64,000 bases of DNA from an uncultured Prevotellaceae bacterium (GTDB taxonomy: Bacteria; Bacteroidota; Bacteroidia; Bacteroidales; Bacteroidaceae). The position numbers and the translations under genes are program-made. The notes under the pieces were generated by a model. It did not search any database. It was not told where the DNA came from and worked only from the letters and a program-made list of their open reading frames with translations. Below are positions 41,887 to 50,297 of this stretch, one piece after another (position 1 is the first letter of the stretch; each line of letters opens with the position of its first letter). Location: positions 77,566 to 141,565 of the forward strand of contig CAMKSE010000007.1 of assembly GCA_946415365.1 (NCBI GenBank), written 5' to 3'.

Positions 41887-43350
41887 ATGAAGATAGGATT
41901 CGATAACGAGAAATACCTCAAGATACAGTCTGAGCATATTAAGGAGCGTATCGCCCAGTTCGACGGCAAGCTATATATGGAGTTAGGTGGCAAGCTCTTC
42001 GATGACCACCACGCCTCTCGCGTGCTCCCTGGCTTCAAGCCCGACTCCAAACTCCGTATGCTCGCCCAGCTGAGAGACTCCATTGAGATTGTGATTGTGG
42101 TCAGTGCCGACGACATTGAGAAGAACAAGGTACGTGCCGACCTCGGCATCACCTACGACGAGGATGTGCTCCGTCTGCGCGACGAATTCATGCGCCGTGA
42201 CTTCATGGTGGGTTCTGTCGTTATCACCCACTACCACGGTCAGCATGCTGCCGACCAGTTCCGTCACCGCCTGGAGCGAGAGGGTATCAAATCGTATATC
42301 CACTACCCCATCGACGGCTATCCCCACAATGTGGAACTCATCGCCTCCGATGAAGGTTTTGGCAAAAACGACTACGTGAAGACCTCTCGTCCTCTCGTCA
42401 TCGTGACGGCCCCAGGCCCTGGCAGTGGTAAGATGGCGACCTGTCTGTCACAGCTCTATAACGAGAACAAACGGGGCATCCGTGCCGGCTATGCCAAGTT
42501 TGAGACCTTCCCTGTGTGGAACCTACCTCTGAAGCATCCCATAAACATCGCCTACGAGGCAGCCACTGCCGATCTGAACGATGTGAACATGATTGACCCC
42601 TTCCACCTCGAAGCATACGGCAAGACGGCCATCAACTACAATCGCGACATCGAGATCTTCCCCGTGCTGAACGCCCTCTTCGAAGGCATCTATGGCGAGA
42701 ATCCCTATAAGTCACCTACTGACATGGGGGTCAATATGATTGGTTTCTGCATCAGCGACGACGAGGTATGCTGTCAAGCCAGCCGCGACGAGATTATCCG
42801 CCGTTTCTACGATGCCACGAACAAGATGGCCGACGGTGCAGACAACGAGAGTGAAGTAAACAAGATCCGACTGCTCTTTAATCAGGCAAAGATCTCCACT
42901 GCTACACGAAAAGTTACGGTGGCGGCCTATGAGAAGAAGATTCAGAGCGGACATACCTCAGCAGCCATCGAACTGGAAGACGGCACCATCATCACATCCA
43001 AGTCATCTCCCCTTTTGGGATGCAGTGCAGCCCTGCTACTGAATGCCACGAAGTATCTGGCAGGAATCGACCACGAGGCCAAGCTCATCTCACAGAGCCT
43101 CATCGAACCCGTGCAGAAAACGAAGACAGAATATCTGGGTGCCAGGAACCCACGACTGCATACCGACGAGGTTCTTGTAGCCCTATCTGTTCTCTCCCAG
43201 CACGACGAGAATTGCCGAAAGGCTCTGGAACAGTTGCCGAAGCTACGCGACTGTCAGGTTCACTCCACTGTGATGCTCAGCGAGGTAGACCGAAAGATCT
43301 TCAAGAAACTCGGTTGTGGCCTCACCTGTGATCCGGTGAAGAAGAAATAA
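41887..43350 (+). CDS. DUF1846 (UPF0371) family protein
   Basis: This 487-residue soluble protein matches the DUF1846/UPF0371 family: IGFDNEKYLKIQSEHIKERI at the N-terminus and ARNPRLHTDEVLVALSVLSQ near the C-terminus. A P-loop-like stretch, APGPGSGK, lies at residues 175-182, so nucleotide binding is plausible. The family has solved structures but no established biochemical role that I can name. It is located between two related MFS transporters (113 bases after the first, 1 base before the second), so it probably works on the transported compound. It has no signal peptide and should be cytoplasmic. Confidence 0.85.
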   Translation: MKIGFDNEKYLKIQSEHIKERIAQFDGKLYMELGGKLFDDHHASRVLPGFKPDSKLRMLAQLRDSIEIVIVVSADDIEKNKVRADLGITYDEDVLRLRDEFMRRDFMVGSVVITHYHGQHAADQFRHRLEREGIKSYIHYPIDGYPHNVELIASDEGFGKNDYVKTSRPLVIVTAPGPGSGKMATCLSQLYNENKRGIRAGYAKFETFPVWNLPLKHPINIAYEAATADLNDVNMIDPFHLEAYGKTAINYNRDIEIFPVLNALFEGIYGENPYKSPTDMGVNMIGFCISDDEVCCQASRDEIIRRFYDATNKMADGADNESEVNKIRLLFNQAKISTATRKVTVAAYEKKIQSGHTSAAIELEDGTIITSKSSPLLGCSAALLLNATKYLAGIDHEAKLISQSLIEPVQKTKTEYLGARNPRLHTDEVLVALSVLSQHDENCRKALEQLPKLRDCQVHSTVMLSEVDRKIFKKLGCGLTCDPVKKK

Positions 43351-43351
43351 A

Positions 43352-44725
43352 ATGGCAGAGGCTATCCGACAACGGCTCAACGACTCTCCCTTCGCAAGAT
43401 GGACTGTCCTATTCATCGTGGCCACAGCCATGATGATGGGGTATTTCGTCAACGACGTGATGTCGCCCTTAGAGACCTTGCTGGAGGCTTCGCCGGCTGA
43501 AGGCGGACTGGGCTGGACGCCAGGCGACTACGGATTCTTCTCTGGTGCAAGCGGACTGATCAACGTATTCCTGCTGATGCTCTTCTTCTCAGGACTCATC
43601 CTCGACAAGATGGGCATCCGCTTTACTGGTATACTGTCATGCTCACTGATGCTTCTCGGCACACTCATCAAGTATTACGCTGTCACTGCAGGCTTTCCGC
43701 CATCAGCTGTTGTCAACTTTTCACTATTCACCATTCATTTCTCACTTCCCACATCCGTGGCAGTGGCCTCGCTCGGTTTTGCCGTTTTCGGAGTGGGTTA
43801 TGAAATGACAGGCATCACCGTCTCAAAGGCAATGGTGCGCTGGTTTACAGGCCACGAACTGGCCCTCGCCATGGGCCTCCAACTGGCTATGGCACGCCTC
43901 GGCACTGCTGCTGCTCTGAGCATCTCAGCTCCCATCGCGCGCCACTTCACCCTTTCTACGCCCTTACTATTGTCGCTTTCCTTCCTCATCATCGGCCTAC
44001 TGGCCTTCCTCGTCTTCTGCGTCATGGACCGCCGCCTCGATAGTACTCTGAGAACTCCGAATACCCAGAATTCTCCGACTTCCTCTGATGAAGAATTCCG
44101 TCTCACGGACATCACCGTCACACTCCGCAATCCGGGTTTCTGGCTCATTACGCTATTCTGTGTGCTTTTCTATTCAGCCGTCTCACCTTTCCTGAAGTTC
44201 TCTACAAAATTGATGGTGATGAAATATGGCGTCGATCCAGACCTTGCTGGTTTCTTCTCATCGATAGCACCCTTCGGCACCATCCTGATGACACCACTTT
44301 TCGGTCTTATTTACGACCGTTACGGCAAAGGAGTCACCCTCGTCATTACTGGCGCCCTGATGCTCACCGCCGTACACTTCGCCTTCTCGATGCCTATGCA
44401 CAGCAGTACCATTGCCATCGCCTTGATGGTAGTCCTCAGTATTGGTTACTCTTTGGCACCAGCCGCCCTTTGGCCCTGTGTGCCGAAAATCATCCCCCTG
44501 AAATGCCTCGGCACAGCCTACTCGATGATCTTCTTCATCCAGAACTTCGGCCGTGCCATCATCCCCATGTTCGTCGGAAAAGCCAATGAGACCGACCCCA
44601 CCTACGAGACCTCCATGCTCATCTTCGGCTTCACCGCCCTCGGTGCCGCCCTCATCGCCATAGCCATGCTTTACGTCGACCGCAAAAAATCCTACGGTCT
44701 ACAACTCCCTAACATCAGGAAGTAG
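43352..44725 (+). CDS. MFS transporter, 457 aa, with a heptamer-repeat segment
   Basis: This twelve-helix major facilitator protein is paralogous to the one at 40151. DKMGIRFTGILSCSLM follows helix 2, and GYEMTGITVSKAMVRWFTGH lies before helix 5. It starts 1 base after the DUF1846 stop, showing a common transcript. Between helices 3 and 4, residues about 122-134 (NFSLFTIHFSLPT) are encoded by a non-coding-like 7-base repeat (43717-43750). The paralog has a longer unrelated loop at this position. A second unusual stretch (LRTPNTQNSPTSSD) forms the central loop. The substrate is unknown. Confidence 0.87.
   Translation: MAEAIRQRLNDSPFARWTVLFIVATAMMMGYFVNDVMSPLETLLEASPAEGGLGWTPGDYGFFSGASGLINVFLLMLFFSGLILDKMGIRFTGILSCSLMLLGTLIKYYAVTAGFPPSAVVNFSLFTIHFSLPTSVAVASLGFAVFGVGYEMTGITVSKAMVRWFTGHELALAMGLQLAMARLGTAAALSISAPIARHFTLSTPLLLSLSFLIIGLLAFLVFCVMDRRLDSTLRTPNTQNSPTSSDEEFRLTDITVTLRNPGFWLITLFCVLFYSAVSPFLKFSTKLMVMKYGVDPDLAGFFSSIAPFGTILMTPLFGLIYDRYGKGVTLVITGALMLTAVHFAFSMPMHSSTIAIALMVVLSIGYSLAPAALWPCVPKIIPLKCLGTAYSMIFFIQNFGRAIIPMFVGKANETDPTYETSMLIFGFTALGAALIAIAMLYVDRKKSYGLQLPNIRK
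43717..43750 (+). repeat. Heptamer array inside the second MFS gene
   Basis: TTTTCACTATTCACCATTCA and the following CTTCCC-type units repeat with a 7-base period. The same type of array is non-coding at 49527-49556. The encoded peptide repeats F-S-L with a 7-residue period. Confidence 0.7.
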
Positions 44726-44750
44726 CAGACTTCCGGATATTAGGGAGTTT
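44703..44750. terminator. Hairpin overlapping the end of the MFS gene
   Basis: AACTCCCTAACATCAGGAAG (44703-44722) and ACTTCCGGATATTAGGGAGT (44729-44748) pair over about 20 bp with two mismatches, with a 5-6 base loop. It lies between convergent genes, but no T-run follows directly. Confidence 0.5.
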
Positions 44751-44767
44751 GAGATAATTAAGCTTTT

Positions 44768-45703
44768 CTAAAACTGAAAACGGGCAACTAGGGGCAGGTG
44801 GTCACTGAAACCCTTTCGCTGATAATTCATACCCTTATAGGTGCGACGGGGAAGATAGCCCCCGTAGAATTTGTCCTTCTCCAACAGGAACTTGGGGGAA
44901 TGGATCATAACCGTCTCCACCTTATTATATATATAAGGCGAAACAAGGATATGGTCTAGACTGTTCCACTCGCCCTTGTAACGGTATGTTCCACGCACAC
45001 CATAACGGCCTGGAGCATTTTTGCTGATATTCCTCAGGTCGTGCTGGCAGATACGCTGCAGGGCTGGAGAGTCGTGGTAGTCGTTGAAGTCGCCGCTAAT
45101 CAGTATCTTGGCATCAGGCGAAACCGCCCGTATAGAGTCAACGGCCTGCAACAGACGGTCGGCGGCCTGCAGACGGAAAGGCCGACTGGCCTTCTCGCCT
45201 CCATTACGGCTCGGGGCATGGACGACGAACACATGGAGTGTGTCACCCGTAACCAATTGTCCACAGGCATAGAGGATGTCACGCGTAGGACGCATGCCCT
45301 CTATCGTCTCAACACGCAGGCCGTAGGACCGAATCAGTGAGAAGGTGTAGGGCGAATACATTAGTGCCACATCCACGCCACGGGCATCCGGTGACTGCGT
45401 CATCACATACTCATACCCTGCATTCCTCAACACCGAACGCTTGGTCAGGTCAGTAAGCGTCTGGTCGTTCTCCACCTCGCAGAGAGCAACCAGGTCGGGA
45501 ATACCGTCATCTACCGTGGAGAGGATGGACTTGCCAATGCGATCCAACTTCTTCCAATAACGTTTCTCCGTCCAGTGGCGGGTAGCGTCGGGAAGGAATT
45601 CTTCATCTTGTTTACCTTCGTCGTGACGGGTATCAAAAATGTTCTCTACATTATACTCCACAAACGTGAAGACAGAGAGTAGCAGTGAAAAAAATATCGT
45701 CAT
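44768..45703 (-). CDS. Endonuclease/exonuclease/phosphatase family protein
   Basis: This 311-residue protein has the EEP fold: VEYNVENIFDTRHD at the N-terminus (Asn and metal ligand), ALCEVEND (catalytic Glu), HAPSRNGGEKASRP, then SGDFNDYHDSP and a C-terminal GFSDHLPLVARF with the catalytic Asp/His. The N-terminus (MTIFFSLLLSVFTFV) is hydrophobic and could be an export signal. Members cleave phosphodiesters in nucleic acids, lipids or nucleotides; the substrate here is unknown. The start abuts the POT transporter stop without any gap, so it is the last gene of the leftward operon. Confidence 0.88.
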   Translation of the reverse strand: MTIFFSLLLSVFTFVEYNVENIFDTRHDEGKQDEEFLPDATRHWTEKRYWKKLDRIGKSILSTVDDGIPDLVALCEVENDQTLTDLTKRSVLRNAGYEYVMTQSPDARGVDVALMYSPYTFSLIRSYGLRVETIEGMRPTRDILYACGQLVTGDTLHVFVVHAPSRNGGEKASRPFRLQAADRLLQAVDSIRAVSPDAKILISGDFNDYHDSPALQRICQHDLRNISKNAPGRYGVRGTYRYKGEWNSLDHILVSPYIYNKVETVMIHSPKFLLEKDKFYGGYLPRRTYKGMNYQRKGFSDHLPLVARFQF

Positions 45704-47236
45704 TTAACAAACCTTTTCAAGTCGTTTCATCATCGCAAACATGAAGATCGCTGCCACAAGGCAGACACCGAGGAAGACACTCCAGCACACCCAGAGTGGA
45801 ACAGCACCCCACAGCAGTCCTCCGACCACGACGAGCTGGTTGCCGATGGCAGTGGCCACAAACCAACCACCCATCATCATACCCTTATATTTCGGTGGTG
45901 CCACCTTCGACACGAAGGAGATACCCATCGGCGACAGTAACAACTCTCCGAATGTCAGCACCAGATAGACCATGATCAGCAGGTTGGGTGTCACGTCTGC
46001 CACATGCTTGCCAACGGGATTACCATCGGCATCCATCATCGTCTCTGGCGTAGGCAGACCAAACGATCCGAACGCCATTAGCGCATATGCCACAGCTGCC
46101 ACAATCATACCGTAGGCAATCTTTCGAGGCGCAGAGGGTTCCTTGCCCTTAGCAGCCAGCCATCCGAAGATGGCCATCGAGACGGGTGTCAGCGCCACCA
46201 CGTAGAAGGGGTTGAACTGCTGGAAGATCGGAGCAGAAACGGATATGCTACCATTCTCATCATACTGTAGGAAGAGAAAAGCCAATGCAATTGCAATCAC
46301 AACAGCCGATATGGCCTTACCCTTACCTGTCTTCGACTGGAAAAGCGAGAACAGAGCATAGACAATGAAGATGACGGCTACGAGGTTCCATACGTTGAAG
46401 CACATGGCCTGCAGGCCGTCAGCCGACTGTGCAGTGAACTCATCTGCGAAATACGTCAGCGATAGACCGTTCTGGTGGAAGGCCATCCAGAAGAAGATCA
46501 CCACAGCAAACACCAAGCAGAGTGCAACAATGCGCTGTTTGGTCTCTTCCTTCGTCAGCTCCTCGGCAGGTGCAGCCGTGTCGGCAGCCTTCGCTTTCTT
46601 CGTGCCACCTTCAGTATGACGGAACGTCGAACGGAAAGCATAGTAGATGGCAATGGAGAGGATCAACGAAGCACAAGCCACGGCGAACGAGAAGTGATAG
46701 GCATCGTTAGACGAGTAGCCCAATGCAGTCTCTGCATACTCCTTGATCTTGATGGCTGCCGTCGGAGCAAACAGCGCACCGATGTTAATGGCCATGTAGA
46801 AAATGGAGAAGCCGGAGTCGCGCTTGTCCTTATACTGCTCATCATTGTAAAGATCACCGACCATCACCTGCAGGTTGCCTTTGAAGAGGCCCGTTCCGAA
46901 GCCGATGAGCAACAATGCGGCGAGCATCACCACCAGTGCCGTCGTGTCGCCTCCGAGGGGTACTGACAACAGCAGGTAGCCTGCGAACATGATGACGATA
47001 CCCGTCGTCACCATCTTACCGAAGCCGAACTTGTCGGCCATGATACCACCAATGAGTGGGAAGAAATACACTAACATGAGGAACGCACTGTAAATGGTGC
47101 CGGCCAAAGCGGGCGACAGTCCGTAGTTTGCCCTCAAAAACAAGGCGAAGACGGCCAACATGGTGTAGTAGCCGAAACGCTCGCCAGTGTTGGCAAGTGC
47201 CAACGCGAATAGTCCTTTTGGTTGTCCTTCAAACAT
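45704..47236 (-). CDS. POT/PTR2 family oligopeptide transporter
   Basis: This 510-residue proton-coupled oligopeptide transporter has up to 14 membrane segments and the PTR2 signature region ANTGERFGYYTMLAVFALFL. The strand FGTGLFKGNLQVMVGDLYND and a FYMAINIGALFAP motif match the family. In the helix-1 motif (E-x-x-E-R-F in typical members) the first Glu is replaced by Asn (NTGERF), which may change proton coupling. The C-terminal half has FGELLLSPMGISFVSKVAPP, another POT block. It imports di- and tripeptides. It shares a leftward transcript with the PorT-like gene and the EEP protein. Confidence 0.92.
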   Translation of the reverse strand: MFEGQPKGLFALALANTGERFGYYTMLAVFALFLRANYGLSPALAGTIYSAFLMLVYFFPLIGGIMADKFGFGKMVTTGIVIMFAGYLLLSVPLGGDTTALVVMLAALLLIGFGTGLFKGNLQVMVGDLYNDEQYKDKRDSGFSIFYMAINIGALFAPTAAIKIKEYAETALGYSSNDAYHFSFAVACASLILSIAIYYAFRSTFRHTEGGTKKAKAADTAAPAEELTKEETKQRIVALCLVFAVVIFFWMAFHQNGLSLTYFADEFTAQSADGLQAMCFNVWNLVAVIFIVYALFSLFQSKTGKGKAISAVVIAIALAFLFLQYDENGSISVSAPIFQQFNPFYVVALTPVSMAIFGWLAAKGKEPSAPRKIAYGMIVAAVAYALMAFGSFGLPTPETMMDADGNPVGKHVADVTPNLLIMVYLVLTFGELLLSPMGISFVSKVAPPKYKGMMMGGWFVATAIGNQLVVVGGLLWGAVPLWVCWSVFLGVCLVAAIFMFAMMKRLEKVC

Positions 47237-47244
47237 AGTTGTTG

Positions 47245-48060
47245 TTATTTAATTTTTGAATTCTTGGTTCTGATAATATCAAAAAGGTACGTAAGTTTCA
47301 CCACGATGTTACCGAAGTTCGAACGACCGAAATAGTCGCGCTTCGTGTTGCCGTAGATGTTACCCAGACCATAGTAGTAGCGACCCTCGACAATGAAGTG
47401 GCCCACGTGGCGGTTGCTGAACTCCAGTCCGGCACCTGCGGCGATACCGTAGTCCATTGAGTTCTCTATAGCCATACTATCCTGAGCCACGACGGTTGAC
47501 GACCTCTTGCCGTAATACGACACAATATCCCTGGCATCGAAATTCGTTTCAACCTGATCATTCAGATAGAAACCCACTTGAGGTCCCAACTGAATAAAGA
47601 ACTGCAGACCGTTTCTCTCCCTACCCCATCCGAGGCGCGCCAACAACGGTACCTGCAGATAGTTGATCTTCCTGGAGTAGTTGAGTGTCTGCGACGGGTC
47701 GGTATGCAGGGGTACGGGATGGTCCTCCTTGTCGAGAATGTCTTCCTTCCAACCCAACTGCGTATAGTTCATCTCTGCCACCAACGCACAGATGCTGTTG
47801 AAGTACTTCTCACAGGTATAACGGGCCGACAGTCCGAACGTGGGACCGTTGAGCCACGTCTGCGGCACTGTGGGAACAAACGCCACGTTACTCATCGACA
47901 CACCGCCGTTCACACCCACAGCCAGGTCTGTGCGGTAATCTCCAACCTGAGCATAAGACTGTGTTGTGAGACATAATAGATGAGTCAAAAAGATAACAAC
48001 GCAAGCCCTAAAACGGTAACTTGCTTTCCCACATAATACCACAGCTTTCGCAGACTTCAC
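47245..48060 (-). CDS. PorT-like outer-membrane protein
   Basis: This 271-residue outer-membrane beta-barrel protein has a signal peptide that seems to end at QSYA (ACVVIFLTHLLCLTTQSYAQ) and a barrel of amphipathic strands: LAVGVNGGVSMSNVAFVPTV, INYLQVPLLARLGWGRE, FFIQLGPQVGFYLNDQ and VEGRYYYGLGNIY. This is the PorT/outer-membrane beta-barrel family pattern. The start is a GTG at 48060; there is no ATG before residue 50 and a stop codon lies just upstream in frame. It is 13 bases after the LysM gene and 8 before the POT gene, in one operon. Its job (porin, T9SS-related or structural) is unknown. Confidence 0.8.
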   Translation of the reverse strand: MKSAKAVVLCGKASYRFRACVVIFLTHLLCLTTQSYAQVGDYRTDLAVGVNGGVSMSNVAFVPTVPQTWLNGPTFGLSARYTCEKYFNSICALVAEMNYTQLGWKEDILDKEDHPVPLHTDPSQTLNYSRKINYLQVPLLARLGWGRERNGLQFFIQLGPQVGFYLNDQVETNFDARDIVSYYGKRSSTVVAQDSMAIENSMDYGIAAGAGLEFSNRHVGHFIVEGRYYYGLGNIYGNTKRDYFGRSNFGNIVVKLTYLFDIIRTKNSKIK

Positions 48061-48073
48061 GGATTAACTGACT

Positions 48074-49453
48074 TTAGTATTTGTAGATTTCTTTTGTGTG
48101 CTGCGGGGTATAGTGAACGAGTAGCAGCGTCCGGTTGCGCAGGCCACCGTTACCATAGCGCTCAAACTTCAGAGGTGTCTGAATGGGTGGATAACCGAAC
48201 ATCCCCTCTGCCCCGTTAAAGGACTTACCATACTTATTAAGTCCCTTCAGGAAGAAATAGGCATGGTCGAAGCCCGTTATGGCAAACCGCGGCAGCAGGT
48301 TTTGCATGTCACAACGGAAGTACTGACGGTACTTACGCTCAAAAGACTGTGTATCAACAGTCAGTGGATTGTAGTAGAACACGGTGGGGATATAGGTGTT
48401 GTAAGCGTAGAAGCTCTCCAAATACCTGTTGGTATAGAGCAGCCAGTCAGAATAGCCGAACAGGGTGATGTCGAGGTCAGGCTCGTTGGCTTTCAGGCCG
48501 TTGAGTTTCGAGATGGCAACACCCAACTCCTGAGAACGGCCGGTGTTGAGTACCACCACGTTGGGCTTCGTGCGGCTGAACGCCTTGGAGAAGTTCGCCT
48601 CACCCGACTTTAGGTTTGTCACCACACACTCCTGACCACGCTGTTCCAGCTGCCGACGGAGACTGAAAGTAAAAACGCCCTTTTTGCTGGTGGAGTCGTT
48701 GCAGTCGATGACAATGGTATGATAGTTCTTGAATTGTTCCAGATACCGGCTGACCGATGCCTCGCTGACATCGTTCTGCGACTGCCATATCTGGAAAATA
48801 TTGCGGTTGGTGGTCAACTGCGGTGCACTGATGGAGAACGGTATCACCAAACGGATGTCGTGACGGTTCACGAAATCAGACAAGGCTGCCACATGCTTCG
48901 AGTAAAGGGGACCGATGATGAGGTCGCACTTGGCGGCAGCAGGATCGGATAACACCTCATTGATATCTATGTTCTCAGCGGCATTCCAGGTATGCACGTC
49001 GATCGACATGCCCTGTTTCTTCAGACTGTCGCAGGCCATAAGCACGCCACGATAGTATTCCGTCATGCGCCGACCATCGCCGTTGATATCGTGCAACGGC
49101 AGCATCACACCTAGCCGGACAGCCCTTTTACGGACGTCGTCGACAGCCCTTGCCTTTTCCGCATCCCGACGGGCCTTGGCCGCTTTCTCTGCCTCAGCAG
49201 CCTCAAGTTCGGCCTTGGAATAGGGGATCCTCAGCACAGCATCCTTCCTCAACTCGTAGTCAGGCGCGTTCATTTCTGGATTGGCCTTGATCAGCTCCTC
49301 GATGGTAATACCGTACATCCGGGAGATGCCGAAGATGGTTTCCTTTTTCTTAACCTGGTGCTGACAACGAATCTTCGACTGTTGGGCAGACACAATCCCT
49401 GGGGAAAGGGTCAGCAACGACAGCAATAAAATATATCTTAAAAGTCGTTTCAT
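48074..49453 (-). CDS. LysM plus type I periplasmic-binding-protein-like exported protein
   Basis: This 459-residue exported protein has a signal peptide (MKRLLRYILLLSLLTLSPGI) and one LysM peptidoglycan-binding domain (about residues 29-78, HQVKKKETIFGISRMYGITI). A short basic helix follows, and then a periplasmic-binding fold of the ANF-receptor/LivJ kind: VRLGVMLPLHDINGDGRRMT, CDLIIGPLYSKHVAALSDFV and LLPRFAITGFDHAYFFLKGL. Such proteins probably sit on the cell wall; ligand binding and signalling are not established. It is the first gene of the leftward operon with PorT-like protein, POT transporter and EEP protein. Confidence 0.88.
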   Translation of the reverse strand: MKRLLRYILLLSLLTLSPGIVSAQQSKIRCQHQVKKKETIFGISRMYGITIEELIKANPEMNAPDYELRKDAVLRIPYSKAELEAAEAEKAAKARRDAEKARAVDDVRKRAVRLGVMLPLHDINGDGRRMTEYYRGVLMACDSLKKQGMSIDVHTWNAAENIDINEVLSDPAAAKCDLIIGPLYSKHVAALSDFVNRHDIRLVIPFSISAPQLTTNRNIFQIWQSQNDVSEASVSRYLEQFKNYHTIVIDCNDSTSKKGVFTFSLRRQLEQRGQECVVTNLKSGEANFSKAFSRTKPNVVVLNTGRSQELGVAISKLNGLKANEPDLDITLFGYSDWLLYTNRYLESFYAYNTYIPTVFYYNPLTVDTQSFERKYRQYFRCDMQNLLPRFAITGFDHAYFFLKGLNKYGKSFNGAEGMFGYPPIQTPLKFERYGNGGLRNRTLLLVHYTPQHTKEIYKY

Positions 49454-49480
49454 AAACTCTAAAATTATCAATTTCGCCCA

Positions 49481-49488
49481 CAAAAGTA
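49481..49488 (-). promoter_or_regulatory. -7 element of the LysM operon
   Basis: TACTTTTG on the minus strand, 28 bases before the ATG; only a weak TTG-type -33 sequence upstream. Confidence 0.45.
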
Positions 49489-49526
49489 CAAAATAATTGT
49501 GAATTATGTACAAGCAGCAGCAAATT

Positions 49527-49556
49527 TTTCACTATTCCCTATTCACTATTCACTTA
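49527..49556 (+). repeat. Heptamer array in a divergent spacer
   Basis: TTTTCACTATTCCCTATTCA and CTATTCACTTA form four 7-base units (ACTATTC, CCTATTC, ACTATTC, ACTTATT), between the LysM operon and the CHU_C-type gene. Confidence 0.7.
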
Positions 49557-49563
49557 TTTTTAC

Positions 49564-49571
49564 TAACTTTG
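49564..49571 (+). promoter_or_regulatory. -7 element of the CHU_C-type gene
   Basis: TAACTTTG, 21 bases before the ATG. The upstream heptamer array occupies the -33 region. Confidence 0.55.
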
Positions 49572-49591
49572 CACATTCAAGACAGTAAAAA

Positions 49592-50290
49592 ATGAGTATC
49601 AAACAATTCATACCCGCACTCCTGACAGTGCTCATACCCATCACGGCCACAGCACAGGACGTTTACCCGAAAGTGTCGCCAACAGCTACCTATACCGACG
49701 AAGAAGGTGAACCCGCAGAAAGTACCGAAGAAAATCCACAGATCAACGGACAAGCACCGCTGTCCGTGAATTTCTACGCCAATCCCTCGAATATGGAGGG
49801 CTACAACCCCGTCTACGAATGGCATTTCCGTACGGAGGGCGAAGAGAAGGACTTCATGGTGCGCTACGAAGAAAACACCGACTACACCTTCACCACCGCA
49901 GGCACGACGCGTGTCACCCTGAAAGTCAACCTCGGACAGGAAATGGAACTGGACTCCATCGTGTTCAGCGTGACTGTCAGCGAGAGCAAGCTGCTTTTCC
50001 CTAATGCCTTCTCGCCCAACGGCGACAGTTATAACGAAATCTACAAGGCCAAAGAGTACCAGAGCATAGTGGAGTTCCACGCCTATATTTTCAACCGATG
50101 GGGACAGAAACTCTACGAGTGGACAGACCCGGCAGGAGGTTGGGACGGCACTTACAACGGCAAGGACGTGAAGGAGGGTGTCTATTTCGTTCTCGTGAAG
50201 GCAAAGGGTGCCGACGGCACGGAGTACAATATCCGTAAGGACGTGAACCTGCTACGTGGCTATATCGAAGGTAGCTCCAACAACGAATAA
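49592..50290 (+). CDS. Gliding-motility-associated C-terminal domain (T9SS type B CTD-like) protein
   Basis: This 232-residue exported protein has a signal peptide (ending in TATAQDVYP), a PKD-like beta-domain (about 45-130, with VYEWHFRTEG and TTAGTTRVTLKV), and a CHU_C-type C-terminal domain. The latter carries LFPNAFSPNGDSYNEIYK, HAYIFNRWGQKLYEW and GWDGTYNGKDVKEGVYF. The C-terminal domain is the type B sorting signal of the type IX secretion system in Bacteroidetes. It carries only a small cargo, so it may be an adhesion or stalk component. It is 7 bases upstream of uvrA's start. Confidence 0.88.
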   Translation: MSIKQFIPALLTVLIPITATAQDVYPKVSPTATYTDEEGEPAESTEENPQINGQAPLSVNFYANPSNMEGYNPVYEWHFRTEGEEKDFMVRYEENTDYTFTTAGTTRVTLKVNLGQEMELDSIVFSVTVSESKLLFPNAFSPNGDSYNEIYKAKEYQSIVEFHAYIFNRWGQKLYEWTDPAGGWDGTYNGKDVKEGVYFVLVKAKGADGTEYNIRKDVNLLRGYIEGSSNNE

Positions 50291-50297
50291 ACCCGCT

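Noticed and set aside
44925..44945. TATATATA-rich palindrome in the EEP gene
   Set aside because: It is explained by Tyr/Ile codons; similar TAT-ATA runs occur at several other coding places.
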